From assembly GCA_001692895.1 (NCBI GenBank), contig KV748177.1, positions 3,696,130-3,760,129 on the forward strand: a DNA stretch of 64,000 nucleotides, given 5' to 3'. The position numbers were made by a program, and so were the translations under genes. This stretch comes from Cenococcum geophilum 1.58. Lineage: Eukaryota > Ascomycota > Dothideomycetes > Gloniales > Gloniaceae. Below the pieces are notes generated by a model. The model made no database searches. It saw only the letters and a program-made list of their open reading frames with translations, and was not told the DNA's origin. Positions 23,901 to 35,427 of this stretch are shown here, piece after piece. The first letter of the stretch is position 1. Each line of letters begins with the position of its first letter.

Positions 23901-24470
23901 GTGCCACCCGGAGCCAATGCGGTCGTCGCAAGATGCGTGTTGTTCGGCCAGCCCCAAAGCCAGCTGTTTTGCCAGTGCTCGGGACAGGAAGCCAATCACC
24001 CTGGGCACGGCTGTCGGCCCTTAACCACCGCGGCTGGAATATTAGAACTGGGGGCCTAGAAAGAGCTCGGATGGCGCTTTATCAATGTGCTCTCGAGTCG
24101 AGTAGTAGCCGCTCTCTATCCGTGCCTAGCATCCCGTCGATCTCCTAGCGTACCTGAAAAAGACTCCTTTAAGCCCTCCACGGCCACCTCGCGGTCTCAG
24201 ACGGCGACACGCATACAACATGCGCCGTGACCGTTGCATGTCCTGAGTGCTCGGCCTGCTTGGTTACGGCTACCTCCAACGGCGCCATCGTGGTGCATTG
24301 CCATTTCTGCAGTAGAAATCAGATATGCTCTGGTAGCTGGAATCTCCGCACAGGTATTCTTCAATTCGCTCCTCAACCTTCATCTTCAACTATCCCACCT
24401 GATCTGAAGCCTCAATTGACTTTGACAGCGTTTTCCTCACCCTACATCGCCCGCCCATTTCTATCCCAAC
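20944..24470. other. Gene-poor 3.5-kb intergenic region upstream of the 24471 gene
   Basis: No gene is supported. 20944-21220 holds the Hop1 3' side. 21240-21880 and 23460-24150 are GC-rich, so long open frames occur on both strands, but none shows family motifs or a clear ATG and splice logic. 21900-23250 is AT-richer with frequent stops. Just before the next gene, 24170-24350 contains a cysteine-rich open stretch with no ATG, described under findings. Confidence 0.5.
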
Positions 24471-27400
24471 ATGGGCCGAGCATCCAAATTCTCCTTCCCC
24501 ATACCAGGTCGTAGGCATCGCGGCCAAAAGGATACGGACGACCGGACACCACGCGAGCAAGACCCAGCACAGCCTTCGAAAGTAGAGAGACTGCTCGGGA
24601 CTTCCCATCTTGCCATTCGTCAGGCCACGAGGTCCAAACCATCATTACGTTCCACGCCTATACCCGTATCCAACCCTCCACAAAGCCCTAGTTACATGAC
24701 TGTCACTCTTTCTGAGGCTAGTTTTGGCTCGGATTACGCAGATAGAGCTTCCTCGACCGCAGTAGAAGACATCATCATTCCTCCACGATGGCGGAGTCTG
24801 CAGAGCCTGCGTCCTTGTCCGTCTTCAAATATCCTGGGAGGAATATACGATGACGAGAGGGGACGCTCCGGCTCTATTGGTAGCTCCAACACCAGGCGAA
24901 TACACACCCAAGCTTCATCGTCAACCCTACAGTCATACTACGATGCACAGAAATCTCCCTTGGCAGTTTCACAACAAACTTCTGCCTCCGCGGTTCGGGA
25001 CATGGCGTTACGAAAAGGCTATCCACCTATAGTAGAAAAAGGCGAGCACAGCAGCACTTATATCAATGATCATGAGTCTCAGAATAACACAGAAAAATTG
25101 AAGAAACAAGGTAGAAAGCATAGGCCAGCACGACTGGACCTTTCGAAGTTGTTTCCAAAGCCCAAGGGACCGGGAGGAGCCCACAGCGAGGCTCTGCTAT
25201 CGCCAAATAAACTCGTAAACTCTCCGCTTCCGTTGTCAGACACATCTGAATACTTTCCACGAAATGCACCAAGCCCTGCACCTGAGCCAAGGGCGCGTTC
25301 AACCAAAAGTACGAAGCATTCTGAAAAGTCTCATGCTGCGCCTCGTAAAAAGTCATCCAAAGAAAAGTCATTCCAAAGAGACATATACGATAATGCCAAG
25401 ATAAACGTCAGACGACCACCCCGGGGGATTCAACATTGGTTCGATGGGCTCGAAGAAGACAATGATGACTATATGGAAGAACCTGATTCGCCACCGCTAC
25501 CAATGAATATTCGCGCGCCAAATTTGGCGCCCGTGAGAAAAAGTTCTTTGGGACGAGTATTGATGACGGAAGTTGAGGCCCCTAAGAAGGATCGATCTCA
25601 GACTTCTCGCGGAAAGGATGTTTTCGCCGAAAGTTCTCAAGTCCGTTCCCATCGCCGAAATTCGCCCAGTTTGCATTCCATCACGAGCCATACTACGGCT
25701 ACTTCCGCAAAGACGAAAGAGAGCAAATTTTCCACCTCTAATTTACAGGATTCTAGCATCCTATCCATGTCATCATCTGATGAAGAATACGAAGAATCCC
25801 CTAAGAAATTCCCCGTCCTAAGAGATAGCCTAGCTAGGTCAACAGATGTTTCAGGCGAGATTATTATTGGCAAAGCACATGCTTTTGAAGTCAACCCACG
25901 AACCAAAACGAGTGGTGCGGCAAAACAGAAAAGACCTCCATTAGAATCAAATTCCAACATGCGATCATCTTCTACTAATGCTGCCCCGATTGATGTTATG
26001 CTATCGCCAGAAGCGCATCCGTCATATCTAGCTCTTCCTAGACACAGCCGCAACAAAAAATCCACCCACAGTCGCCAGCCATCGGCAATCCCTGAGGACG
26101 AGACACGTCCACGAACTTCAAGCGCTAGCAACTCGACTCCGACTGGTCCTCCTATGTCGCCGTCTTCTATTAATGCCAGCTTGCGCAGTGGAGGAACATC
26201 AATGAGCGAGCCGCTCACTCGAAACGAGCAACATAAGTTGATGGCAGTTACTGAGGAAGAGGAAGCATTACTTGAGATGATGCGTCGGAAACGAGCGGCC
26301 ATGGCCAAGCACAGTTTCACCCAAGGTTATAAAACCGCATTAAAGAAAGAACAGCTCCAGTTGCAGAGACGTGATACACCGACGCCCACAAACTATGAGA
26401 GTATGCCTCGTACTTCGGGCTTCTTGACAATGGACAGTCCATCCAGTGGAATGATAAATAGTTTCCCAAGGCCTGCCTCTACACATTCGGGGCGAGCGTC
26501 TTTGTCCGGATCTGATACATTGACCTCTCCCGGATCAGTGCCTCCATCTCGTGGACGACCCCGACAGCCCCGGAAAACTTCATCAACGGTGGTGAGCGGT
26601 ATGCTTCGCGATACGTCCTCATCAGATTCTAATGCTCCGTCACATAACCACTTCCTCGCAAGCTCAGACTCACTAGCAGGCCTTCCCTACCACCTCTCGC
26701 CAGCCCTTAACTTCTCTCCCTTAGACCCCTTCCAATCTCCGATCCGGACTCCCACCACAGCCAGCATGGCTTCACCTACAACCGTCAGTCATGCATCTCC
26801 TCTTCCTTCGCCTGTAACGCCTGGTCCCCGTAGTGGTGAACTAGACGTCCATGTTAAAGTCGCTGGCAGCGAACCTAGCTGCAATGGAGATGAGGAAATG
26901 GGCATCAGTTCTACGGGCATTGTAGAGTCATTCATCAACAGTGCCGAGAAAGATCATGAGCGAAACCGCACAAGCTATTCCAGCATACGAACTCGCCGAC
27001 GCACGGCAAGCAGCGGCGCAGAGGTTGTATACGGAATCGATGGAAGCCAGAAGCCCCAGGAACGACAAGGGTCGGACAAGTGCAGCCAGAAACATGTTAT
27101 GCACCAGTTCCAGCATGCCCAATTCGATATTGCAGAGAGTTCAGAGGTATCGCAGCTCTATCCCACTGAACAAAAGAGTCTGCGTATCCGAGCGCCCAGC
27201 CGTACAAGCAGTATCGCCGCTGCAAACCGCAGCGGTCGGACGAGCTTCATTTCCATCACCTCTCCCACTACCCCTACCACGCGAGAGCGCTCTGTGAGGG
27301 AAAGCCGTGTTAGTAAGGCATCTCGCTTAAGTCGAGAGATCAGTACCGCAAAGCGGGAGAGTATCGCTCCCAGCACTGTCAGCACACGCTGCAGTGTGAG

Positions 27401-27476
27401 TGAAGATGTCCTTGCTGCTTGGGGTAGCCTGGGTGGCTGGCGAGATTTTGACAGCGGAAGGATCCACGGGATATAG
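24471..27476 (+). CDS. Conserved Pezizomycotina protein of unknown function, largely disordered
   Basis: A single-exon gene of 1001 residues starting MGRASKFSFPIPGRRHRG. I know that N-terminal pattern (MGR-SKFSFP-PGR) only as a hallmark of an uncharacterised family in filamentous ascomycetes. The protein is dominated by Ser, Thr, Pro, Arg and Lys, with many SP and RxxS sites suggesting phosphorylation, which is an inference. There is no signal peptide, membrane segment or enzyme motif. Two blocks look ordered: a short one around IQHWFDGLEEDNDDYMEEPD near residue 325, and a helix around residues 580-625 (HKLMAVTEEEEALLEMMRRK followed by RAAMAKHSFTQGYK). The extreme C-terminus LAAWGSLGGWRDFDSG is also likely to be a conserved motif. 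Function is unknown; a cytoskeletal or signalling scaffold is possible but unsupported. Confidence 0.8.
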   Translation: MGRASKFSFPIPGRRHRGQKDTDDRTPREQDPAQPSKVERLLGTSHLAIRQATRSKPSLRSTPIPVSNPPQSPSYMTVTLSEASFGSDYADRASSTAVEDIIIPPRWRSLQSLRPCPSSNILGGIYDDERGRSGSIGSSNTRRIHTQASSSTLQSYYDAQKSPLAVSQQTSASAVRDMALRKGYPPIVEKGEHSSTYINDHESQNNTEKLKKQGRKHRPARLDLSKLFPKPKGPGGAHSEALLSPNKLVNSPLPLSDTSEYFPRNAPSPAPEPRARSTKSTKHSEKSHAAPRKKSSKEKSFQRDIYDNAKINVRRPPRGIQHWFDGLEEDNDDYMEEPDSPPLPMNIRAPNLAPVRKSSLGRVLMTEVEAPKKDRSQTSRGKDVFAESSQVRSHRRNSPSLHSITSHTTATSAKTKESKFSTSNLQDSSILSMSSSDEEYEESPKKFPVLRDSLARSTDVSGEIIIGKAHAFEVNPRTKTSGAAKQKRPPLESNSNMRSSSTNAAPIDVMLSPEAHPSYLALPRHSRNKKSTHSRQPSAIPEDETRPRTSSASNSTPTGPPMSPSSINASLRSGGTSMSEPLTRNEQHKLMAVTEEEEALLEMMRRKRAAMAKHSFTQGYKTALKKEQLQLQRRDTPTPTNYESMPRTSGFLTMDSPSSGMINSFPRPASTHSGRASLSGSDTLTSPGSVPPSRGRPRQPRKTSSTVVSGMLRDTSSSDSNAPSHNHFLASSDSLAGLPYHLSPALNFSPLDPFQSPIRTPTTASMASPTTVSHASPLPSPVTPGPRSGELDVHVKVAGSEPSCNGDEEMGISSTGIVESFINSAEKDHERNRTSYSSIRTRRRTASSGAEVVYGIDGSQKPQERQGSDKCSQKHVMHQFQHAQFDIAESSEVSQLYPTEQKSLRIRAPSRTSSIAAANRSGRTSFISITSPTTPTTRERSVRESRVSKASRLSREISTAKRESIAPSTVSTRCSVSEDVLAAWGSLGGWRDFDSGRIHGI

Positions 27477-29252
27477 GTTGAATTGACATGCTTTCCTTGA
27501 GTTATGGGCTGGGTTTCAATTCATCGGGGCTTCTCTGGTTGGTCTAACGATCGGAACTGGGCGGTCGTGGATAGACGACAGTGATGGGAATAGGCTCGCT
27601 GCTTTGGCCAGCCGACTGATAATGGTCAATCGAAACTCGTCCTATGACATTGATGAAAGCGGGCATATTGGGTCCCGTAGCACTACTCAATACCTCTCAA
27701 TTTCTTTTGTTGACAGCTCCAAAAACTTTCTCTTCGGTGTTAACGGGATTTTGTTCCGTTATTCTGGGGGTCCCATAGTCTGATACCCATCCTTACCCTT
27801 GTGCGATAGCAAGGTGTTCCTGGAGCTTTTAGGTGCACTTGCAGGGTATTATTTTTTCCCTTTGTTATCATGGATTAGGTGGACAACTGCTGCATGCATT
27901 CACTTTACATATCTCTCTTATTCGGATCGTATTCGGATATCTTTTGATGAGTTAGCATGATGATGGGTTAGATTGGGTATCTACACAGTCATGTTGCACC
28001 CTCAAGGGCTGCGATCTGTAATATTAATACTCATACATATCACGATTTAGACATGGACTTCAAAGACGGTCAATTCACGAAATCTTCACTAAAATAAAAC
28101 TAAGNCATGGGACCTGGGACCAGACGGTCGGGATTCGGAGTTCGTTAACGTCAGGGTGACGGACTGGTTCGCACTTAATCTTCTCACACCCAAGGGTTTC
28201 TTATCGCTGCTGCGTGCATAGTGACTGGTTACTGGAATAACCGTGCGGATCTAGACGGGGCCAGATGGGTCGGCTGCCACAGTGTGTATGACAGCATCAC
28301 TGATGTAGCTGGACGTCGGAACATCGGACATCAAATTACATCACTCTTCCTCCAGAGCTAGGAATTCGTATGCACTTAAAACCTCCTAAACGTTTGTGTT
28401 GCGGTATTTGTTCTCCACCATACTCTCACTACCGTTCTAACCGCTTTGGAATTACCGAGACAGGAGTTGATGCTCTGTCCATTTGTTTTACTTTCCTGAA
28501 CAGCAGAGATGTAACATCAATGATTTAGACATTGTCACAGATAGAACCATCATGGGATCTATTTTTATTATTTTTTAATTTCAAATGCAGTCATCTAGAG
28601 AAGCGAAGGGCAGCACATGGTCTATTCACTACTATGCTACTGGGAGAGACCTGGTCAAGGGTAACATGTGAGGGCCCGTTTGTTTATCGTCAAGCCATGT
28701 GGGTTTTTGTACAACCGTCTGAAGATAAACAAACGTTGTGACCGTTTCTCTTATGCATCCGAAGCCATTCATGAAGACACAATTAGAACACCAAAAGTGG
28801 GGTGTACGACATAACAGCGTACAAGGATGCTGTAGTTATCTGTGAGATACTATTCTCACTTAACTTCCCAAATTCACAATATCCGGTGCGACATGCACGC
28901 TTTTGACATATCAAGTCTGTACTGATGCTCCTTCATAACTGGTGCCTTCGAGGAATAACCAGTGGCTGCTAGATGTCGATACTCCTAAGTGACCCGTTTC
29001 AAGGCCAAAGTAGACAAGACCTGAACACTGCATCCCTGACTGGGTGTCATGAGGGACAGCTGCCAAATCCATCCAAGTTCATCCAAGCCTCTCTTAACCC
29101 TCAATCCGTGATCGCTCCGTGAGTCACCTCTGCCCTACTCTCTTGACAGAGCAGGCTCATTTTCTGGTTTGACCCAAATGATATATCAATGAACGTCCTT
29201 TCAACATCCTCTTGGTTTAGCGAACTCTCCTGGCACTCTGTAACTCTACTCC
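27477..29252. other. Intergenic, convergent
   Basis: About 1.8 kb between the 3' ends of the 24471 gene and the dynactin p27 gene. No gene is recognised; stops are frequent in all frames. One unresolved base lies at 28105. Confidence 0.55.
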
Positions 29253-30069
29253 TCATTGCCACTTCGCCACATTATTCGGGATCAGCTTCCGAAACACATC
29301 AATTTGCTTCCCATGCATGAGCATTTTGGTCTCTCGTAAGTCGGCCCTTGCTCGCATCGTCGTGTCGATCCGGCGCTCAGAGGGCCCGTACGCGACTGTA
29401 TAGTCCGGGAGATGAGAATGCGGTGAGATGGTTGTAGACGCAGTTATCGTGCAGAACTACAGACACGCGTAAGCACCCAGCCATATGCACACGAACACAC
29501 CCTCCCAAAAAAACAAAAGGAAAAGAAAAAAAGAGGGCCACATAGCAAAACCCCACGACCCGAAACGAGACAAAAATGCAATTGACATCGCACCGCCACC
29601 ACGCATGCGAGGGGGAGGAAGACGGAACGCACACAGAGACACATACCTTCCCAACCACAACGCCCGCCCCCAACCTCGCCCCGGCCTCCACCACCGTCCC
29701 CTCGCCCACCTCCGCCGCCTCCACCACCGCCCCCGTCTCGACAACCACGTTCCGGCCCAGCACCACCCCGTCCGCCCTGCTCTCCCCCCGTGCCGCGAAA
29801 CTATCCCGCAACCCCACCCCTACCACCGCCTTCTCGAATACTACGCAACCCTCCCCGACCACCACCGGCGCCGTGCCTGACGTGACTTTGCCGTGCGGAT
29901 GCAGCACCGCGTGCGGCCCGATGGTGATGGGCTGCGTGCCTGTTATCACGGCGTGCTGGGCGATGATGGCGGAAGGGTCGATGACGAGGGAGGAAGGTTT
30001 GGGGAGGGCGCTTGAGGCGCGCTTGACGGTGGGGGCGGGGCGTTTGGTGGATGCGGTGGGGTCGGCCAT
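29253..30069 (-). CDS. Dynactin subunit 6 (p27), left-handed beta-helix protein
   Basis: On the minus strand, exons 29647-30069 and 29253-29456 give 208 residues. The body is a hexapeptide-repeat beta-helix: IDPSAIIAQHAVITGTQPIT, IGPHAVLHPHGKV, then VVVGEGCVVFEKAVVGVG and VVLGRNVVVETGAVVEAAEV with hydrophobic residues at every sixth position. The second exon continues FCTITASTTISPHSHLPDYT and ends in a helix (HGKQIDVFRKLIPNNVAKWQ) typical of the p27 C-terminus. p27 sits with p25 in the dynactin pointed-end complex that links dynein to cargo such as endosomes. The 190-bp intron was placed by its GT..AG ends and the exact family match on both sides. The first exon is markedly GC-rich, which explains spurious open frames on the other strand. 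Confidence 0.9.
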
Positions 30070-30520
30070 TGTGGGTGCTGAGTGCTTGTTGGTGTTTGCT
30101 GGTGGTGAGTTGCGAGACGAGAGAGATTGGACAGATGTTGGGGTGGCATGCGTTTAGGGCTGGACGCGAGGTCGCGAGAGCATGTGATCGGGAGTTGTCG
30201 ACGAAGGGAAGCCACCGGCACCCATGGTGGATTTGATGCGAGAAACTTTGATGCGAGAAACAGTGGTATTGTGCAGAGCTCAAACTACCTATCCCAAGCC
30301 CATTCGTGAAGATCTAGCAAGCAATCTACCTAGTGTACAAGAACCTACCGCTGTTTCGTCCCGTTCCGGTTCGCTCCAAAGTCCCTCCCGCCCATGCCCT
30401 TTCCAGGAAATAGTTCCTCCCGCTAGAGTCGCATCTCAAACGCCGATACCTCCATCATAAAGCTCACCGCACTACGCCACACCTCCAATTACGGCACATC
30501 CTACTAAAACCCAGCTCCGC
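30070..30520. other. Intergenic upstream of dynactin p27
   Basis: Promoter side of the minus-strand dynactin gene. A near-tandem pair of the 11-mer GATGCGAGAAA occurs at 30235-30260. No gene is seen. Confidence 0.5.
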
Positions 30521-30883
30521 CTACGCCTTGGCGCCCTTCTCGCCCTTCCCGTTTCCCCCCTCTTCCTCATCACTACTACCCCCCGACCCAAACAGGTTCC
30601 CAAGCCTCTCCGGCCCGCCAGTATCCACACCCTTATTCCGTTCCCGCACCACGCTCTTAACCTCCAAGCCCATGCCTTCCGCCTTCTCCGCCGCCTCTTC
30701 CGAGCCGTGCTCGCCCTCGCCCTCGCCCTCGCCCAGGCCTCCCCCTTCTTCGTCGTCGTCTCTGTTCGAAGCCTCCAGCATCGCTTTCCGCTGCGCCAGC
30801 CTCGCGGCGAACTGGCGCCGCGCGCGGGACGGGATTTTCAGGGGCGAGGGGATCTGGAGGCTTGGGAGGGAGGGGGTCGTGGG
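30521..30883 (-). CDS. Probable 3'-terminal exon of an unidentified small gene
   Basis: On the minus strand, an acceptor-like pyrimidine-rich tract ending CACGCAG (down to 30884) is followed by 120 open codons and a stop. The translation starts PTTPSLPSLQIPSPLKIPSR, continues with a basic helix (ARRQFAARLAQRKAMLEASN) and then an acidic Gly/Glu-rich tail ending GKGEKGAKA. The pattern of a basic helix plus an acidic tail looks like a real small protein. No start codon precedes the helix in this frame (a TGA lies just upstream), and I could not locate the first exon among the low-complexity sequence upstream. The first ATG inside the exon, at 30781, would remove the conserved-looking helix. I do not recognise the family. 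Confidence 0.35.
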   Translation of the reverse strand, partial: PTTPSLPSLQIPSPLKIPSRARRQFAARLAQRKAMLEASNRDDDEEGGGLGEGEGEGEHGSEEAAEKAEGMGLEVKSVVRERNKGVDTGGPERLGNLFGSGGSSDEEEGGNGKGEKGAKA

Positions 30884-30998
30884 CTGCGTGGGGGAAGGCA
30901 GTCAGCTAGCTGTCTAGACGGAGGAGGATCTGGGTTTGGGTTTGGGTATGGTGTATACGTGCGTGTGATTGTAAGTGTGTAAGTGAGTTTAAATATGG

Positions 30999-31029
<31 letters not shown>

Positions 31030-31357
31030 CGTGCGCCAAAGAAATGGATACATTTATATGTAAGCAGAAATGCATCCGCGCATTATTCTCCGTGTTTGAT
31101 CGTGAACAAGCTACGTCCAGTCCAAGAAGAACAATGAGAGAAACGGAAAATACAATTCTGACATGATTCAGATTGAGCACGTTAAAGCCAGACGCTCTAG
31201 ATGCTCGGTTTATCCATTTTTCATAACATAATGAACGTTAATGTCAACTGGATATAGGATGTTCTAAGGGGAGCAGAACACTGCATCGCTGAGCATGCCC
31301 GCGCCACCCATTAGGAAAGACAAGAAAAAACGCACCAAAGACGCACACATTTCGGAA
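30884..31357. other. Intergenic with microsatellite
   Basis: Contains the GT microsatellite and short TTTGGG iterations near 30930. It may conceal the missing first exon of the 30521 gene and carries the 3' UTR of the SAPS gene. Nothing else is recognised. Confidence 0.45.
31005..31029. repeat. (GT)n microsatellite
   Basis: About twelve uninterrupted GT dinucleotides lie here, flanked by looser GT-rich sequence from about 30960 to 31035. Confidence 0.9.
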
Positions 31358-34300
31358 TTATCGATACTCCATCTCAACATCTTCAAATGAGAGTTCACCC
31401 ACTTGTTCCGAGTCGCTCACTGGCGCGTGCCGGTCCCGCTCGCCCTCGCCCTCTTCCATTTCTTCATCCTCGTCGAAACCGCTCAACAGCGTCCCGCCGC
31501 CAAAGTTGTAGCCGGCGCCCGTGGTACTGTCGTGGTTAGTGAGCTCCATGCTGTCAAGGCCGATTGAGCCGTTGCCTGCAAGGCTGGCATTGGGGAGAGA
31601 TGATGATCCGTTGCCACCGAACCCGGAGGCCGCGTTGACGGCGTTGAGGACGGCTTGTCGTGGGCCTGCGTTCATGTCAGGCCGTACACCGCCGAGGATA
31701 GCATTGTCACGCTCCCGAGTTTCTGCTAAGGTCTGTTCGACATAATCGATCCACGCTTGGCTCATAACCTTGTCCAGTACAGACTGCGATAAGAGCTCGG
31801 CTGGATGACGTTCGGTGAACTTGAGTACTTCCTCCGCGATAAGCGTTAGGTGGCCCATGTATCCAAGACGCATGTTTGTCCCAGCTTGTGCTTTGTCGCT
31901 TGCTTGCTGGCCTTCAATGATTCTCTCGGTGATACGGCCGGTTTCAAAGAGATCGATTGCTAAGCTGCGATTAAAACCGCGGTCCATCTGGCCGTTGAAG
32001 ACTTGTTGGACGACATCGTAGACAACATTGTGAAGGAAGTTGTTCCAAGGAAATCGGAAAAAGAAGTCCTACAAGTGATTACTCAGTAAGCGAATCGAAA
32101 ATCAAAACAATCCACCTAATAGTAGACGATAATTCTTACAAGGATAGTGGGAACAACTCTGTTCTCCACAAACATTATCTTCAGTAGATCGCCCACCACT
32201 GGAGATCCGTCTATGTCAACTTCGTAGTGTGGTGCATACTGCTCTTCAGGGCCGCCCAATAATACGGACCGAGAACTACTGCCGTCTTCGATAGGAGTAA
32301 CCTCAGAGCCTTCACTCTCTGCAACACTAGTAAAGCGGGAAGTGTCCAGTTCAGAACTTTTAACTGGACCCAAACGGTCACCTTTGCCAGAGAACAGGGG
32401 TGCCGGTTTATCGTCCGGATGAGGAGACAGGCTTTCGGGAGGTTCCAGGCCATCGGAGTCTGTATTTTTATTAAGTTGTTCGGCTAGCAATGAAGCATGT
32501 TGCTTACTAGATGTTGCTTCGCCAGGGCGGTCGCCAGTTCTCTCGGAGACAGGAGGGGGTGAGGATGTACCCATAACGGTATCATTGTCTATATCAAGGC
32601 CACTAACTTTCGCAGACAAGCCGGCTGAAGTAGGCGATTCTGCATTTTCGCCTGCGGGCCCTGTAGCTGCCGAAGTCGCTGGTTGCTCAGTAGGCGAAGC
32701 ATTGTCTCGTGTTGGTGAAAGTGGCTCGTCCACAAACTCAGCATCTGCATGGTTTGTCCTTTCAGAGGTCTGACCTTGCGGGCAGGCTTTCGGCGATCGT
32801 TCTAGAGGCTCACCAATTGCTTCCTTCTCGTCAAAATCGTTCTTGGTCTCATCTAATGTAGCCTCGGAAGCGGCGACTTTCTCAAACTCTTCTTCCTCTG
32901 AGTTATTCTGAACTTCAAGTCGCTTTATCTCTTCCGGTGATTCGCTTGATGGCGCTCGAGCATGGTGAAACCCATGGCTGTCAACGCTAGTGCCGAAATC
33001 GTTCGTGTTGAGGCCCTCTTTCGGCGTAAGCTTGCCTTCTGCTTTTAGCCGTTCTCTCTCCGCATCCCTTCGTTTGACTTCGCTCTCGCTTCCTCTCTCG
33101 TTGAGCAAAGCCATATTGCTACAATGAAGGAGCTCCGCCATCAGCTCACATGTTTTGAAGCGGTCAAAACCGAGAGGCTCAATTTTCTCGCCGAAAGCAG
33201 CCTTGAGTTCTCTCTTTCGAGTACTCGTAGTGCCATCACTATTAACGACCGTATGATTAGGATTATGGACAAGTCCCATGAAGTTTGGAATATGCTTAGC
33301 AAATTGCCGTAAGAGAGTTCCGAGATAGATAGGGTCTGAGCTCTTTGGTATGGGTCCTATTTGGTTCTCCAGATCGTAATCTGAATTATTCTTCCGAATA
33401 ACCTCAATAACAATACCCACCCCAACCGTAAGTGGGTTTCCCCCCCGTAGCATGTCTGTAATTAGTGTTTTAATACATTCTTCTGAAACGAGTTGGCGAG
33501 TGAGCTCGTTAGGGCCAATCACTGATTGGTCCTGCGTGGTAGCATTTGCGGAAATGGTGATGATGGCTTTCAGAAAGTCTCCCGCAGAGGTTTGAGTGGA
33601 TGAACAATGTCCAGGGGAAAGGTATGAAAGTAGTTGTGGAACGAGATTTTGAGATTGCAGCCACTGTCCGTTTTGGCGGGATTAGCTCTTGTTCATACCT
33701 AGAATTCACAAATGGGTGGATGCACTCACGTCTACGATACCCTGACCACCTTCGCTCTTCTCCAGACTGATAATTTTCAAAAGGAGATCCATAACCATAG
33801 GACAGTCGACATGTTGCAGCATATCCGGCACAACATTGTCAATTGACTTGAAGAACTCTAGCATCTCCTCCATTTTCCTGTCTAACAACGACTCGTTAAC
33901 CTTAGTGAAATATCCAGCTTGCACCGGATCCAGTGGCGGAGGTTGCTTCAGGTACTGCCAAAAATTCCGGAGGTTGTCCTGATTCTCCAGTATTGCCTCC
34001 GAAATGGACCACACCTCCGAAGACAGGATCTCGCACGCCACATAGGCATACTTCATCCTCTGCTTGTCCTCTTTATTCTCCTCTGATTCGCCAGCGTCAG
34101 ATTTCGATATGGACTTAGACCGCGCCTTCCCCTTGACCTTTCCGAAGAATCCCTCACGCGACCCATCTCCGCCAGACTTAACCCCTCCATCCCCACTGGT
34201 GTCCTCGTCTGGCGACAGTATAGGCTTAGGTGCGGCAACATAACGCAGGAGACGCTCTAGTACATTTTCATCTCGTAAGTATTCTATTAGCTTAGAATTC

Positions 34301-34422
34301 TGTTGCTTTAGCTCTTGTATCAGGTCCGATTCGTCCAGGAGTTCTTCAACGGTGACATCGGGCTTGTCGAGGATGGTGTCAAGCGAAGAGAGCTGCGCAT
34401 AGCCACCGAAACGCCAGAACAT
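31358..34422 (-). CDS. SAPS-domain protein, Sit4/PP6 phosphatase-associated subunit
   Basis: On the minus strand, exons 33730-34422, 32140-33663 and 31358-32068 give 975 residues. It begins MFWRFGGYAQLSSLDTILDK, the classic start of yeast SAP155/185/190, S. pombe Ekc1 and human PP6R proteins. The alpha-helical SAPS repeat region follows (YAYVACEILSSEVWSISEAI, VPDMLQHVDCPMVMDLLLKI, joined at the first splice to WLQSQNLVPQLLSYLSP) and resumes after an acidic, Ser-rich insertion at DLLKIMFVENRVVPTIL joined to DFFFRFPWNNFLHNVVYDVV. The C-terminal tail is acidic (FDEDEEMEEGEGERD). These subunits bind the Sit4/PP6 catalytic subunit and direct it in cell-cycle, TOR and potassium homeostasis control. 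The neighbouring ENA ATPase shares a salt-tolerance theme, but that is coincidental as far as I can see. Confidence 0.92.
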
Positions 34423-35427
34423 GGTGTATTACGTGGTATCTAACAATTCGGGGGAGGAAGGAAGGAAGGACGCGAAGAAGGGTATTCGGGCGCGAGACGG
34501 AGGCCGAAGTCGAGGGGCGGTCATGCGAAATGTGGTATGAGAGGATGGAAAATATTGGCAGGAATTCTGTGTGAATAGAGACGACCCTGTGGAGAAATCC
34601 GGTATGTCAGTTTAGTTACACAGTGCTCAATATTCTCTTGTACTCGAACACGTTGAAGTGCAGATTGGCGGGACAGCGAGGCACAGTAAACCGAGAGGCC
34701 AATAACGCGGGAGATTCGCTGACCAGAAGATAGAGGAGGGAAAACTTACTGTGGGTGGTGTCTAATCGGGGCAGCAGCGGTTGCGCAAAGAGGTTGAGCC
34801 TTTTGACGGGGTTGCGAATCTGATTTCAAGTTAAGCTGCGGTTTAATGCAAGATTCAGGTACTTCGGAAAGCGGTGACAACACACCAGAACAGACACCCT
34901 GTTCGGCGTTGAACGTTATTTCTGCGGGCACAGGCCGAGTATAGAGCAGCACAAGAGAGGCTGAAAGCGAGCCTCGAGTAATACTGCGGAATGGGCAATA
35001 ATTATATACACATCACAAGGCAGTCATTCCATATGCTGCTTTGCTCGTCCATTATCCACAATGGGCGCGCACGAGGACACAGCTAAACTAGATAAGTAGC
35101 CGTTCATTGCCTGGCAATGAGAAAAAGCAGTCATATTAAAACTAGTGGGTCTATCTGTCTATTTTCTTCTGCAAGGCTCTCTGCGGGACTGGCGTTGGGT
35201 CTCTAGATCAAGGCGGGCGCTGGCAGTTGCGGTGGCATTTGGGCGAATAGATAGGCTTGGCACCGTTCATGTGAACAGAACATCTTTCTCACCTGGACAG
35301 GCCGCTAAAACGCTGCAACATCTTCGCTGCTATCACTGCACTTGCTCCACGAATACCGCTTCCTTATTGCTGTGCCACATAACCCATACCTTTGGTCGTC
35401 TTGCTACCTCTGCATGCTAATAACGTC
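34423..35427. other. Divergent promoter region between the SAPS and Vps60 genes
   Basis: About 1 kb shared upstream DNA. Short open frames near 34750 and 35150 have no recognisable motifs. Purine-rich GGAAGGAAGGA lies close to the SAPS start, near 34455. Confidence 0.55.

Noticed and set aside
23465..24148. Overlapping open frames of up to 176 codons on both strands
   Set aside because: GC-rich sequence lowers stop frequency; the longest frame has no ATG start, and no family motif or splice logic appears.
29485..30157. Thr/Pro-rich plus-strand frames of 131 and 193 codons
   Set aside because: Antisense to the GC-rich dynactin p27 exon, whose identity is certain.
30528..30917. 129-codon Pro/Ser-rich plus-strand frame
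   Set aside because: Mirror of the acidic minus-strand exon; composition explained by antisense reading of Gly/Glu codons.
30930..30950. Telomere-like TTTGGG iterations
   Set aside because: Only about three imperfect units in an internal gene-rich location; the fungal telomere repeat is usually TTAGGG.
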